Shown piece after piece: positions 6,683-16,776 of a DNA stretch of 64,000 bases (within the stretch, counting starts at the first letter, position 1; the number at the start of each line of letters is the position of its first letter). The notes beneath the pieces are model-generated. The model saw nothing but the letters and a program-made list of their open reading frames with translations, was not told the origin of the DNA and did not search any database. Position numbers and translations under genes: made by a program. The stretch lies in the NCBI GenBank assembly GCA_013791775.1, contig VMTE01000036.1, forward strand, positions 186,001 to 250,000, given 5' to 3'. This DNA is from Hyphomonas sp. GTDB lineage: Bacteria > Pseudomonadota > Alphaproteobacteria > Caulobacterales > Hyphomonadaceae.

Positions 6683-9019
6683 ATGAGTTCCAATCCGAAT
6701 CGCCTGCCCATCAGCCAGATGGCCGCTGCGCGCGCGCCGGCGCCGCCGGCCGACGGCGCGGCCTACCTCTCGGGCCTGAACCCCGAACAGCGCGAAGCCG
6801 TGCTGCACACCGAAGGCCCGCTGCTGGTGCTGGCGGGCGCGGGCACCGGCAAGACGCGGGTGCTGACGGCCCGGCTGGCGCATATCGTGGCCTCGCGGCT
6901 CGCCTATCCCTCGCAGACGCTGACGGTGACCTTCACCAACAAGGCGGCGCGGGAAATGCGCGAGCGGGCGCTCGCCCTGCTGGGCGAGGCGGGCGAGGGG
7001 CTGCGCTGGCTCGGCACGTTCCACTCGATCTCGGCGCAGATCCTGCGGCGGCATGCGGAACTGGTGGGGCTGAAATCCACTTTCACCATCCTCGATACCG
7101 ATGACCAGGTGCGCCTGTGCAAGCAGATCGTGCAGGCGGAAAACCTCGACCCCAAACGCTGGACCCCGCGCAACCTCGCCGGGCTGATCGACGGCTGGAA
7201 GAACCGCGCCCTGACGCCCGACAAGGTGCCGGGCGAGGAGGCCGAGCTGTTCGGCAACGGCAAGGGCATCAAATGCTACGAGATTTATCAGGCGCGCCTG
7301 AAGGTGCTGAACGCCTGCGATTTCGGCGACCTCCTGATCCACAGCATCACGATCTTCCAGCAGAACCCTGATCTGCTTCGGGATTTTCACGCGAAGTTCC
7401 GTTACATCCTGGTCGACGAGTATCAGGATACGAACGTCGCGCAGTACCTGTGGCTGCGCCTCTTGGCGCAAGGCTCGAAGAATATCTGTTGCGTGGGCGA
7501 TGACGACCAGTCGATCTATGGCTGGCGCGGGGCGGAGGTGGACAACATCCTGCGCTTCGAGACGGACTTTCCGGGCGCCAAGGTGGTGCGGCTGGAGCGC
7601 AATTACCGCTCCACGCAGCACATCCTCGCGGCCGCCTCGGCGGTGATCGCGCACAACAAGGGCCGGCTCGGCAAGACGCTGTATGTCGGCGATGACAGCG
7701 CGGCGGCCAGCGATCCGGACGCGGCGAAGGTGAAAGTGCGCGGCCTCTGGGACGGGGAGGCGGAAAGCCGCCTGATTGCGGACGATATCGAAAGCTGGGT
7801 GCGCGGCGGCGGGCGGCATGATGCCTGCGCGGTGCTGGTGCGCGCCTCCTGGCAGATGCGGGCATTCGAGGAACGGTTCATCCTGTTGGGCATTCCCTAC
7901 CGCGTGATCGGCGGGCCGCGCTTCTTCGAGCGCGCCGAGATCCGCGACGCGATGGCCTACCTGCGCCTCGTGCGCTCGCCGGATGACGACCTCGCCTTCG
8001 AGCGGGTGGTCAACGAACCGAAGCGGGGGGTGGGGGACACGACGCTCGCCAAGCTGCAATCCTATGCCCGCGCCGACGGGCGCAGCCTGTTCACGCTGAC
8101 GCCGATGGTGCTGCAGACGGACGAGATCAAGGGCGGCGCCAAACGGGGCCTGACCGTGTTCATCGACCAGATCAACCTGTGGCGCGCCAAGCTGGCGAAC
8201 GGCATGCCGCATACCGAGCTGGCCGAGATGATCCTCGAGGAGTCGGGATATACCGACATGCTGCAGAAGGATCGCAGCCCGCAGGCGCAAGGGCGGCTCG
8301 ACAACCTCAAGGAACTCGTCCGCGCCATGGGCGAGTTCGACTCGCTGGCGGGCTTCCTGGAGCATGTGGAGCTGGTGATGGACGCCGCCTCCGGTGCCGG
8401 CAGCGATGACCAGGTGCAGATCCTGACATTGCACGGCGCCAAGGGTCTCGAATGGCCGGTGGTGTTCCTCCCCGGTTGGGAGGAGGAGGTCTTCCCCTCG
8501 AAACGGTCGCTGGACGAAAGCGGCCTGCGCGGGCTCGAGGAGGAGCGGCGCCTCGCCTATGTCGGCATCACGCGGGCCCGGGCGCGCTGCTACATCTCGT
8601 TCGTGGCCAACCGGCAGATCTATGGCCGCTGGCAGTCGGTGATGCCGAGCCGGTTCATCGACGAGCTGCCGCACGAGCACGTCGATGCGGTCTCGGAGAC
8701 CGGCTATTCCGGCATGCCGGGCGCCGAGACGGCCTTCATCGGCACGGTCGAAGACCTGGGCGAGCGCTCGAACTATGAAAGCCCCGGCTGGAAGCGGCTG
8801 AAGGAGAATGCCGGCCGGCCCTCCGGCCCGCCGCCCGGCGAGGCCTCGGGCCTCAACGCCACCGCCTCCGGGCCGGAGACCTTCCGGATCGGTGCGCGGG
8901 TGTTCCACGACAAGTTCGGCTACGGCAAGGTTGCCTTCAGCGAAGGCAACAAGCTTACGGTCGATTTCGACAAGACCGGCCGCAAGAAGGTCATCGCGAC
9001 CTTCGTGACGGCGGCCTGA
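6683..9019 (+). CDS. uvrD: UvrD/PcrA family DNA helicase
   Basis: A 778-residue superfamily 1A 3'-5' DNA helicase acting in nucleotide excision and mismatch repair and in clearing replication blocks. Start taken at 6683 (MSSNPNRLPIS); the frame is open further upstream but that part is antisense to the DUF4287 gene. Residues 52-58 are the Walker A GAGTGKT, motif Ia is TFTNKAAREM, motif II is DEYQDT near 245-250, motif III is GDDDQSIYGWRGA, motif IV LERNYRST, motif V LHGAKGLEWP and motif VI VGITRARAR. The C terminus, RVFHDKFGYGKV to VDFDKTGRKKV, is the Tudor-like RNA-polymerase-binding domain of PcrA/UvrD. Confidence 0.96.
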   Translation: MSSNPNRLPISQMAAARAPAPPADGAAYLSGLNPEQREAVLHTEGPLLVLAGAGTGKTRVLTARLAHIVASRLAYPSQTLTVTFTNKAAREMRERALALLGEAGEGLRWLGTFHSISAQILRRHAELVGLKSTFTILDTDDQVRLCKQIVQAENLDPKRWTPRNLAGLIDGWKNRALTPDKVPGEEAELFGNGKGIKCYEIYQARLKVLNACDFGDLLIHSITIFQQNPDLLRDFHAKFRYILVDEYQDTNVAQYLWLRLLAQGSKNICCVGDDDQSIYGWRGAEVDNILRFETDFPGAKVVRLERNYRSTQHILAAASAVIAHNKGRLGKTLYVGDDSAAASDPDAAKVKVRGLWDGEAESRLIADDIESWVRGGGRHDACAVLVRASWQMRAFEERFILLGIPYRVIGGPRFFERAEIRDAMAYLRLVRSPDDDLAFERVVNEPKRGVGDTTLAKLQSYARADGRSLFTLTPMVLQTDEIKGGAKRGLTVFIDQINLWRAKLANGMPHTELAEMILEESGYTDMLQKDRSPQAQGRLDNLKELVRAMGEFDSLAGFLEHVELVMDAASGAGSDDQVQILTLHGAKGLEWPVVFLPGWEEEVFPSKRSLDESGLRGLEEERRLAYVGITRARARCYISFVANRQIYGRWQSVMPSRFIDELPHEHVDAVSETGYSGMPGAETAFIGTVEDLGERSNYESPGWKRLKENAGRPSGPPPGEASGLNATASGPETFRIGARVFHDKFGYGKVAFSEGNKLTVDFDKTGRKKVIATFVTAA

Positions 9020-9041
9020 ACGTTTCGTTCCGAAGGTGAAT

Positions 9042-9155
9042 TGCAACGCCGGAAGAGAAGAGGGGGACCCGCCTGAGGGGGCGGGTGGAGGGTCCAGTCC
9101 GCGCCGGCTCCGGGGAGGAGGAGGTGTCAGGGGCGACATCTGATCCGGCGTTGCA
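9042..9155. repeat. structured palindromic element upstream of mreB
   Basis: TGCAACGCCGGA (9042-9053) and TCCGGCGTTGCA (9144-9155) are exact inverted repeats about 90 bp apart. Between them a GC hairpin (ACCCGCC ... GGCGGGT, near 9069-9087) and GGACCC/GGGTCC flanks could form further stem. The layout resembles REP-like dispersed palindromes common in alphaproteobacteria. Similar but different elements occur elsewhere in the window. Confidence 0.5.
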
Positions 9156-9260
9156 GGTGCAGACTGGCACGGCCTGCCTCAATCCAATCCGAACGAAGCG
9201 TTCATTTTGCAGTCACCTGGCGATTCGCCGCCGGCCACCGTGCAAGTCCGGGCACCCAGA

Positions 9261-9291
9261 TCGTTAACAAAACAGGCCGGGTTGTTAACGA
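9261..9291. promoter_or_regulatory. 10-bp inverted repeat with TTAA cores
   Basis: TCGTTAACAA and TTGTTAACGA are perfect reverse complements with an 11-bp spacer, about 230 bp before the mreB start. The TTAA cores recall CtrA half-sites, but the spacing and inverted orientation differ from TTAA-N7-TTAA, so the binding protein is uncertain. Confidence 0.4.
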
Positions 9292-9455
9292 AATCGGAAC
9301 GGTTCGTTCCTCCGGATATGTTGCCTGCAGGGGCGCGTGGTCCGCGACCCGCGATTTTTCAAGGCGCTCCAGCTCAGGGAACGAATCGTTCCGCTAAACT
9401 GTTACCTTCTCCTTGCTTTAAACGGGCGTTAACGGCACATGATGTATGGGGCTGA

Positions 9456-10562
<1,107 letters not shown>

Positions 10563-10599
10563 GACGCGGGCATTGCAGGTAGGCGAGGGAGCCTGAGCC

Positions 10600-11469
10600 A
10601 TGGCACGATCCGGCCGCTCCAGTCAGAAATCAGGCGCCCGGCGGGTCACGCTGGGCATCCTGATCATTGGCGCCCTGGCCCTGATCGTGGCCCAGTCGGC
10701 GCCGCAGATCAGCAACTTCTTCGTGCCCACGCGCACCACCATCAGCGACCGCATCGGCGCGCCGGCCGATTCCAGTTTCTGGGCCCAGATCAGCGGCCAG
10801 TCTGATCGCGAGCGCCGCATCCGCGAACTTGAAAACGAAGTGCGCGACCTGGCGCGCTACAAGGCCGCCGCCATTTCGATGGCCGAGCGGATGGAAGCCT
10901 ATGAGAGCATCCTGAACCTGATGGGCGAGCCGCCCGAACGCGGCGTGACGGCGCGCATCACCACGGTCGTCGATGGTCCGTTTGCGCAGACCGTGCTGGC
11001 GAATGCCGGGCGACTCCAGGGGGTCGAGCCGGGCGCGATTGCGCTCAATGAAGGTGGTCTCGTCGGAAGGGTGACGCAGCTCGGGGATCGCTCGGCGCGC
11101 ATTCTCCTCGTCAGCAATTACCAGAGCCAGCTGCCGGCGCTCGGCGAAGTCAGCGGCGTGCGCGCCGTGATGCAGGGCAAGGACCGGGACCGGGGCGTCC
11201 TGAAGGACATGCCGGAAACGGCGGATTTCATCGAAGGCGAACGTATCCTCAGTTCGGGCGAAGGCGGCGCGTTTCCGCGCGGCCTTGTCGTCGGTACCGT
11301 CACCCGGCAGGGCAGCGAGTGGATCGTGAAACTGGCCATGCGCGAACATTCCAGCGGCTATGTCCGCATGATCGCGCCGCCGGAGATTGTCGAACCCCTG
11401 CCGGAGCCGGAGCTGCCGGATGTGCTGCCCGAGGACCCGGCCGCCAGCGCGTCGCAAGGAGCGCAGTGA
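10600..11469 (+). CDS. mreC: rod shape-determining protein MreC
   Basis: A 289-residue inner-membrane protein with a periplasmic body. A basic N terminus precedes one membrane segment (LGILIIGALALIVAQSAPQI, residues about 18-38). A coiled coil follows (SDRERRIRELENEVRDLARY, about 67-86), then two beta-barrel-like halves containing VDGPFAQTVLANAGRLQGVEPG and GLVVGTVTRQGSEW. MreC scaffolds the elongasome and activates PBP2. The acidic, proline-rich tail (EPLPEPELPDVLPEDP) is typical of alphaproteobacteria. It lies 37 bp after mreB and 3 bp before mreD. Confidence 0.95.
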   Translation: MARSGRSSQKSGARRVTLGILIIGALALIVAQSAPQISNFFVPTRTTISDRIGAPADSSFWAQISGQSDRERRIRELENEVRDLARYKAAAISMAERMEAYESILNLMGEPPERGVTARITTVVDGPFAQTVLANAGRLQGVEPGAIALNEGGLVGRVTQLGDRSARILLVSNYQSQLPALGEVSGVRAVMQGKDRDRGVLKDMPETADFIEGERILSSGEGGAFPRGLVVGTVTRQGSEWIVKLAMREHSSGYVRMIAPPEIVEPLPEPELPDVLPEDPAASASQGAQ

Positions 11470-11472
11470 GCG

Positions 11473-12021
11473 ATGGCGAATTCGCAGCTCAACCGGAAGC
11501 GCCGCACACTCTGGAGCCAGTCCGGGCCCAGCCCGCGCTTGATCTTCGGCGCGGCGATCATCGCCATCGTCGGCGTCCTCGGCATGACGCCGAAAGAGTT
11601 TTTCGGCATTCCGCTGGCCTGGCCATTCGCGGCGCTGTGGGGCGCCATCGGCTGGGGGCGGGCCGGCCTGTCGCTGCGCCCGATGATCCTGCTGGTCATT
11701 TTCGGCTTGATGCAGGACATCATCTCGAACGCACCGCTCGGCTGCTTCGCCCTGATCAATCTGCTCGTGTACGGATTAAGCGCCGGAATCGCCGAACAGA
11801 CGGACGGCATGCGCGATACCCTTGTGGCGTTTGCGGGTCCGGCCGTGTTGCTGGTGGCGGCTTTCCTGCTGGTCTGGGGATTTGCCAGCATCACGAGCGA
11901 TCATCTCGTGCGGGCATGGCCGCTGCTGACCAGCTTCATCAATACCGGGCTCATCTATGCCTTTGCGAGCCGGATGTTTGATCTCGGGCGCCGGCCAGGC
12001 GAAGCCCCGGGGGGCAACTGA
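11473..12021 (+). CDS. mreD: rod shape-determining membrane protein MreD
   Basis: A 182-residue polytopic inner-membrane protein with about five hydrophobic segments, starting three bases after mreC. Segments include LIFGAAIIAIVGVLGM, MILLVIFGLMQDIISNAPLG, VYGLSAGIAEQTDG-adjacent helix and AGPAVLLVAAFLLVWGFASI. The pattern GLMQDIISNAPLG corresponds to the conserved G-x-x-x-D loop of MreD. Its stop overlaps the mrdA start by one base. Sequence conservation in this family is low, so the call relies on size, topology and operon position. Confidence 0.9.
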   Translation: MANSQLNRKRRTLWSQSGPSPRLIFGAAIIAIVGVLGMTPKEFFGIPLAWPFAALWGAIGWGRAGLSLRPMILLVIFGLMQDIISNAPLGCFALINLLVYGLSAGIAEQTDGMRDTLVAFAGPAVLLVAAFLLVWGFASITSDHLVRAWPLLTSFINTGLIYAFASRMFDLGRRPGEAPGGN

Positions 12022-13970
12022 TGGCACGCAAGCAGAGCCCCGACGCCGACTTCGACCGCCGCCTGCTGATCATGATGGGCGTCGGGGGCGCGGTCTATGC
12101 GACGCTGGTGGGCCGGCTGTCGCAGCTGCAATTCGTCGAGTCCGCCTATTACCGGGAACTCGCGGCGCAAAACCATATCCGTCTCGTGCTGGCGCCGCCC
12201 GCGCGGGGCCAGATCCTCGACCGGTTTGGCCGGCCTCTGGCCTCGCAGCGCCAGGCAGGCCGCGTCTCGGTGGTGCCGGAACGTCTCGATGATGCCGAGG
12301 TCACGCTGGCCCGGCTCGGCAAGCTGATCGACCTGCCGGATACGCGCCGGGCGCGCGTGCTGGAGGAGATCAAGGGCAACCGGACGCGCCGGGCGGGCTT
12401 CGTGCCGGTCACGGTGGTCCAGGAACTCAGCTACGAGGAATTCGCGCGCCTGCGGGTGCATGCCGTGGACATGGAAGGCGTCGATGTCGAGATGGCATCG
12501 ACCCGGTCCTATCCGCGCGGCCGCGACTTCGCGCACGTGCTCGGCTATGTTGCGCGGGCCAGCGCCGACGACCTGACGCGGCTTGCCGAAGGCCGCTCGC
12601 CGGAAGATCAGCGTACGTTCGAGGAGTTGCTGCGCCACCCCGATATCCGCGTGGGCCGGCAGGGCATGGAGCGGTTCGCCGAGGACTGGCTGCGCGGCCG
12701 GCCAGGACGCCGCCGCGTCGTGACCAACGCCCACGGCCGCCCGATGCAGGAGCTGGAGCAGGATCCGGCGACTGCGGCGGTGGCGGGCAAGGATCTCTAC
12801 ATCACCATCGACGCCGAGCTGCAGCGCGTCGCCATCGAACGCTTCGCCGGCGAAAGTGGCGCGGCGGTGGTCGTGGATGTGTCGAACGGCGACGTGTTGT
12901 CGATGGTCTCGACGCCGGCCTTCGATCCGAATGCGTTCGTAAACGGAATATCCGGCAAGGACTATGCCGAGCTGCGCGACAACCCGATGGCGCCGCTGTA
13001 TCCGCGCGCGCATGGCGGCGTCTATCCGCCCGGATCGACCTTCAAGATGGTGGTGGCGACAGCCGCGCTGGAATCGGGCGCGGTGAAGCCGACCGACACG
13101 GTACGTTGCAACGGCTACTACCGTTTCGGCAACCGGACCTGGCACTGCTGGAAGAAGGGCGGCCATGGCACGATGAACATGCACAATGGCATCAAGCATT
13201 CGTGCGACGTGTATTTCTACGAGACCGCCCGCCGCACCGGCGTCGACAAGATTGCCGAAGTCGCTCACAAGTTCGGCTTCGGTGAAACGTTCGTACTCGG
13301 AATGACAGGCGCGCGCAGCGGCCTGGTGCCGGATCCGGAATGGAAGCAGAATGCGCGCGGTGAACCCTGGTTCGAAGGCGAAACGCTGAACTTCGGTATC
13401 GGGCAGGGGCAGCTCGGCGTGACGCCGCTGCAACTCGCCCTGATGACGGCGCGGATCGCGGCCGATGGCGCGCCGATCAAGCCGCGCCTCGTCGGGCTTG
13501 GTCCGGAGTCGGAGGATGAGGTGACGCTCGATGCGCCGCTCGACAAGGATATCATTGGCATTATGCGGTCCGGCATGTTCGGCGTGACATCGGAGCCGGG
13601 CGGCACGGGGTACCGTTCAGGCGATCTGGGTCTCGGCGGCCCCCGCATGGCCGGTAAGTCCGGCACGGCGCAGGTCCGGCGCATCTCGCAGGCCGAGCGC
13701 GACAAGGGGATCCGCAAGGGCATTGGCATCGAGCGCGAGTTGCGCGACCACGCGCTGTTCGTCGCCTACGCACCCACCGACAATCCGAGATACGCGGTCT
13801 CGGTCGTAGTCGAGCATGGCGAAAGCGGCTCGGGCGCGGCGGCGCCGCTGGCGCGCGACATCCTCGCGGCCGCCCTCAAGATGGATAGCGGGCGCACACC
13901 GCTCTATTCGAAACGGGCCGCTGCGACGCCGCCGGGTACGGATCAAATCCCGGAAGGAGATCCCGCGTGA
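12021..13970 (+). CDS. mrdA: penicillin-binding protein 2 (peptidoglycan transpeptidase)
   Basis: A 649-residue class B PBP that crosslinks peptidoglycan during elongation. A short N-terminal membrane anchor (LLIMMGVGGAVYATLVGRL) is followed by the pedestal domain with PPARGQILDRFGRPLA and the transpeptidase domain. The active-site motifs are PPGSTFK with Ser339, S394-C395-D396 as the SxN-equivalent (SCD is normal for PBP2) and K546-S547-G548-T549. The protein ends with a Pro-rich tail. It overlaps mreD by one base and rodA by four, so all are translationally coupled. Confidence 0.96.
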   Translation: MARKQSPDADFDRRLLIMMGVGGAVYATLVGRLSQLQFVESAYYRELAAQNHIRLVLAPPARGQILDRFGRPLASQRQAGRVSVVPERLDDAEVTLARLGKLIDLPDTRRARVLEEIKGNRTRRAGFVPVTVVQELSYEEFARLRVHAVDMEGVDVEMASTRSYPRGRDFAHVLGYVARASADDLTRLAEGRSPEDQRTFEELLRHPDIRVGRQGMERFAEDWLRGRPGRRRVVTNAHGRPMQELEQDPATAAVAGKDLYITIDAELQRVAIERFAGESGAAVVVDVSNGDVLSMVSTPAFDPNAFVNGISGKDYAELRDNPMAPLYPRAHGGVYPPGSTFKMVVATAALESGAVKPTDTVRCNGYYRFGNRTWHCWKKGGHGTMNMHNGIKHSCDVYFYETARRTGVDKIAEVAHKFGFGETFVLGMTGARSGLVPDPEWKQNARGEPWFEGETLNFGIGQGQLGVTPLQLALMTARIAADGAPIKPRLVGLGPESEDEVTLDAPLDKDIIGIMRSGMFGVTSEPGGTGYRSGDLGLGGPRMAGKSGTAQVRRISQAERDKGIRKGIGIERELRDHALFVAYAPTDNPRYAVSVVVEHGESGSGAAAPLARDILAAALKMDSGRTPLYSKRAAATPPGTDQIPEGDPA

Positions 13971-15199
13971 ACCGCGAAGGATACACCGGCTTCACCCGCG
14001 GCGAGGCGCGCACGTCAACCGCGCGCACGCTCAATTTTTCGGGCTTCGGCCCGTTCGGGAAGATCGCGCGGCTGCCGTGGAGCATCATCCTGGTGATCGT
14101 TGCGGTGGGGCTCACCGGCGGGGCAATGTTGTTTTCAGTCGGCTGGGATCCGGTTGCGCAGGCGCCGTCGCCTGACGAGGCGGATCTCTGGCGTGACCAC
14201 CTGACCCGTCTCGGGGCCGGCTTCGTGATCATGATCTTCCTGGCGCTGATGCCGCTCGGCATCTGGGCGCGCTTCGCCTGGCCAGCCTATGTCGGCGTCG
14301 TGATCCTGCTGATCCTGGTGGAGCTGTTCGGGGTGATGGGCGGCGGCGCGGCGCGCTGGCTGAAGGTTGGCCCGATCATCCTTCAGCCGTCCGAGCCGGC
14401 GAAGCTGGCCGTGACGATTGCGCTGGCAAGCTGGTATCAGCGGATGATGCCGACCGGCGGACAGAGCCCGCCGCTCTGGGTGCATGGCGGCGCGCTCCTG
14501 ATCCTGCTGATACCTGCAGGGCTCGTATTCAAGCAACCGAACCTGTCGACGGCGCTTGCGCTGGCGGCCTCCGGCGCGATGATCATCTTCTTTGCCGGCA
14601 TCGCCATGCGCTACGTGGCCGGCGCCCTTGGCCTGGGCGTGCTGGCCGTGCCGGCCATCTATTCCTTTGTGCTGAAGCCCTATCAGCGTGAGCGGGTCGA
14701 TACGCTGATCGCCGGCATCACCGGCAAGGCCACCAACGGCCTCGGCGAAAGCTACCAGATCGAGCAGGCCAAGATTGCGATCGGCGCAGGCGGCCTCAGC
14801 GGCCGGGGCTACCTGCAGGGCATCCAGTCCCAGCAGGAATACGTGCCCGAACAGCATACCGACTTCATCCTGACGATCATCGCCGAGGAGTTCGGCTTCA
14901 TCGGCGCGGTCGGATTGCTGACCGTGTTTGCCTTCCTGTTCGTCTGGTCGTTCCGGGTGGCGGCGCGCAACAAGAGCTGGTTCGGGCGCCTTGCCACGGT
15001 TGGCGCGACCTCGACGATTGCCTTCTTCGCCATCTTCAACAGCGGCATGGTGCTGGGCCTTCTGCCGGTGCTGGGCATGCCGTTGCCGCTCATTTCCTAC
15101 GGCGGGACGGCGCTGATCACGGTCATGGCGAGTTTCGGCCTGATCCTGTCGGCGCATTTGCATCAGGACGAGAAGCTGTCCTCGCGTGGATTGTTTTAG
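13967..15199 (+). CDS. rodA: rod shape-determining protein RodA (SEDS glycosyltransferase)
   Basis: A 410-residue SEDS-family lipid II polymerase working with PBP2. It starts at a GTG overlapping the mrdA stop (GTGA). About ten membrane segments are seen; conserved motifs are GGGAARWLKVGPIILQPSEPAK (shown in part: GPIILQPSEPAK), the loop with GLGESYQIEQAKIAIGAGGL and GYLQGIQSQQEYVPEQHTDF, and the end GMPLPLISYGGTALI. A N-terminal extension of about 40 residues precedes the first membrane segment. It is the last gene of the elongasome operon. Confidence 0.96.
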   Translation: MNREGYTGFTRGEARTSTARTLNFSGFGPFGKIARLPWSIILVIVAVGLTGGAMLFSVGWDPVAQAPSPDEADLWRDHLTRLGAGFVIMIFLALMPLGIWARFAWPAYVGVVILLILVELFGVMGGGAARWLKVGPIILQPSEPAKLAVTIALASWYQRMMPTGGQSPPLWVHGGALLILLIPAGLVFKQPNLSTALALAASGAMIIFFAGIAMRYVAGALGLGVLAVPAIYSFVLKPYQRERVDTLIAGITGKATNGLGESYQIEQAKIAIGAGGLSGRGYLQGIQSQQEYVPEQHTDFILTIIAEEFGFIGAVGLLTVFAFLFVWSFRVAARNKSWFGRLATVGATSTIAFFAIFNSGMVLGLLPVLGMPLPLISYGGTALITVMASFGLILSAHLHQDEKLSSRGLF

Positions 15200-15281
15200 T
15201 CTCTTTGGCCGCAAACCTCGTTGATTTTTGACCCCGCATGGCTAGGGTCCGGCCAAACATTGCCCCGGGGGAGCACGATTC

Positions 15282-16706
15282 ATGGAACAGATTGGCCGCA
15301 AGACTGAGAACTGGAGCTCGCGCTTTGCCTTCATGATGGCGGCTGTCGGCTCGTCCGTCGGACTCGGCAATTTCTGGCGGTTTCCCTATACCGCCGGCGA
15401 GAATGGCGGCGGCGCCTTCATCCTGATCTATGTGCTTTGCGCCGCCTTGATCGCCCTGCCATTGCTGATGGCGGAGTACGCGATGGGCCGCAAATCCGGC
15501 ATGTCGGCCATTGAAGGGGTGCAATCGCTCGCCCGCGCGGAATCCAAAACCCAGTATTGGGGCATCGTCGGCTGGGTCGGCGGGCTGACGGCCTTCTTCA
15601 TCCTGACCTTCTACATGGTGATCTCGGCCTGGCTGCTCGCCTATCTGATCCAGGCCCTCGGCGGCAACCTGCATGGGGCGGATGCAGCGGTCTCGGGCCA
15701 GAACTTCCGCAATATCATCGGGGCCGGCGAACATCCGATGCAGTCGAAATGGTATATTCTGGGGCTGTCCGGTGCCTTCATCGCCGCCAACGTGGCGGTT
15801 GTCGGGCGCGGCGTCAAAGGCGGTCTCGAAACGGCCGCCACCATCCTGATGCCGGCGTTCTTCATCATGCTGCTGGTCGTGCTCGGCTTTTCGCTGATGA
15901 ACGGCGATGTCGCCCGCACGGTCGATTTCCTCCTGAAACCGGACTTCAGCAAGGTGGGCTTCGGTACCTTCCTCTCGGCGCTCGGCCAGGCCTTTTTCTC
16001 CATCGGTGTCGGCGCCGGCCTGATGATCACCTATGGCGCCTATCTGGACCGGGGCACCAACATCCCGCGCGCCTCGGCGATCATCGCCGGATCCGATACG
16101 CTGGTGGCCGTCATCGCGGGCTTCACGATTTTCCCGATCGTGTTTGCCGCCGGCCTGCCGGAAGCCTCCGGCCCGAGCCTCTTCTTCATCTCGATGCCGG
16201 TGGCGTTCGAGGCGATCCCCTACGGCTCGGTCTTCGCGGTCGTGTTCTTCGCGCTGGCCTTGTTTGCGGCCTTCACTTCCTCGATCTCGCTGATGGAAGT
16301 GGGCGTGTCCTGGTTCGAGGAACGCCAGGGCATCACCCGGCTCGGCGCCTCCATCGGCATCGGCTTCGTGCTCTGGATGATCGGCGCGGGTTACGTCTTC
16401 GGCGGCGACTATCTCGACTTCATGGACTTCATGACCGAAGGCCTGCTGCTGCCGCTGGGCGGCCTGTTGTGTGCCCTCTTCGCCGGCTGGATCCTGTCGC
16501 GCGACATGCTCGTCTCCGAACTCGGCGAAGGGATGATCATGAACATCTGGCGGTTCCTGATCCGCTGGTTCGTGCCGCCCTTCATCGGCCTCGTGCTGGT
16601 CTTCGGCTTCATGGACAAGATCCAGGACCAGTACCATGTGCAGCTGCCGGGCGTGCTGGAGTCCCTGCTGGGGGCGAACTGGGCGCCGCCGCCGGTGGCG
16701 GAGTAG
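15282..16706 (+). CDS. sodium-dependent transporter, SNF/NSS family
   Basis: A 474-residue, roughly 12-helix inner-membrane symporter. The first helix carries the family signature (FAFMMAAVGSSVGLGNFWRF then PYTAGENGGGAF), with the unwound GLGNFWRFPY segment that binds Na+ and substrate. Later helices include FFSIGVGAGLMITYGAYL and AIIAGSDTLVAVIAGF, the Na2-site region. The family takes up amino acids or related amines with Na+. The gene stands alone, 82 bp after rodA, so the substrate is not indicated by context. Confidence 0.93.
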   Translation: MEQIGRKTENWSSRFAFMMAAVGSSVGLGNFWRFPYTAGENGGGAFILIYVLCAALIALPLLMAEYAMGRKSGMSAIEGVQSLARAESKTQYWGIVGWVGGLTAFFILTFYMVISAWLLAYLIQALGGNLHGADAAVSGQNFRNIIGAGEHPMQSKWYILGLSGAFIAANVAVVGRGVKGGLETAATILMPAFFIMLLVVLGFSLMNGDVARTVDFLLKPDFSKVGFGTFLSALGQAFFSIGVGAGLMITYGAYLDRGTNIPRASAIIAGSDTLVAVIAGFTIFPIVFAAGLPEASGPSLFFISMPVAFEAIPYGSVFAVVFFALALFAAFTSSISLMEVGVSWFEERQGITRLGASIGIGFVLWMIGAGYVFGGDYLDFMDFMTEGLLLPLGGLLCALFAGWILSRDMLVSELGEGMIMNIWRFLIRWFVPPFIGLVLVFGFMDKIQDQYHVQLPGVLESLLGANWAPPPVAE

Positions 16707-16776
16707 TGCGGGCCCCCGGCCGGGTTGATTGCAACGGGCGCTTGCCATTGCCGGGTCAAGCGTGCACGCGCGTTCG

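Larger units (their letters stand above)
9018..9392. promoter_or_regulatory. four copies of a GGAACG-N3-CGTTCC palindrome upstream of mreB
   Basis: Copies: GAACG-TTT-CGTTC at 9018-9030 (overlapping the helicase stop), GAACG-AAG-CGTTC at 9191-9203, GGAACG-GTT-CGTTCC at 9296-9310 and GGAACG-AAT-CGTTCC at 9378-9392. Arms are perfect 5-6 bp inverted repeats with a fixed 3-base spacer. This looks like a set of sites for one dimeric regulator controlling the elongasome operon. It does not fit the alphaproteobacterial LexA box (GTTC-N7-GTTC). I cannot name the protein. Confidence 0.6.

Noticed and set aside
6344..9139. A 931-residue open frame on the minus strand across the helicase gene
   Set aside because: It is antisense to the UvrD helicase, whose seven motifs are all present; the long antisense frame is a by-product of high GC.
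9018..9392. SOS (LexA) boxes upstream of mreB
   Set aside because: The GAAC/GTTC elements are inverted with a 5-base centre, not the direct GTTC-N7-GTTC of alphaproteobacterial LexA.
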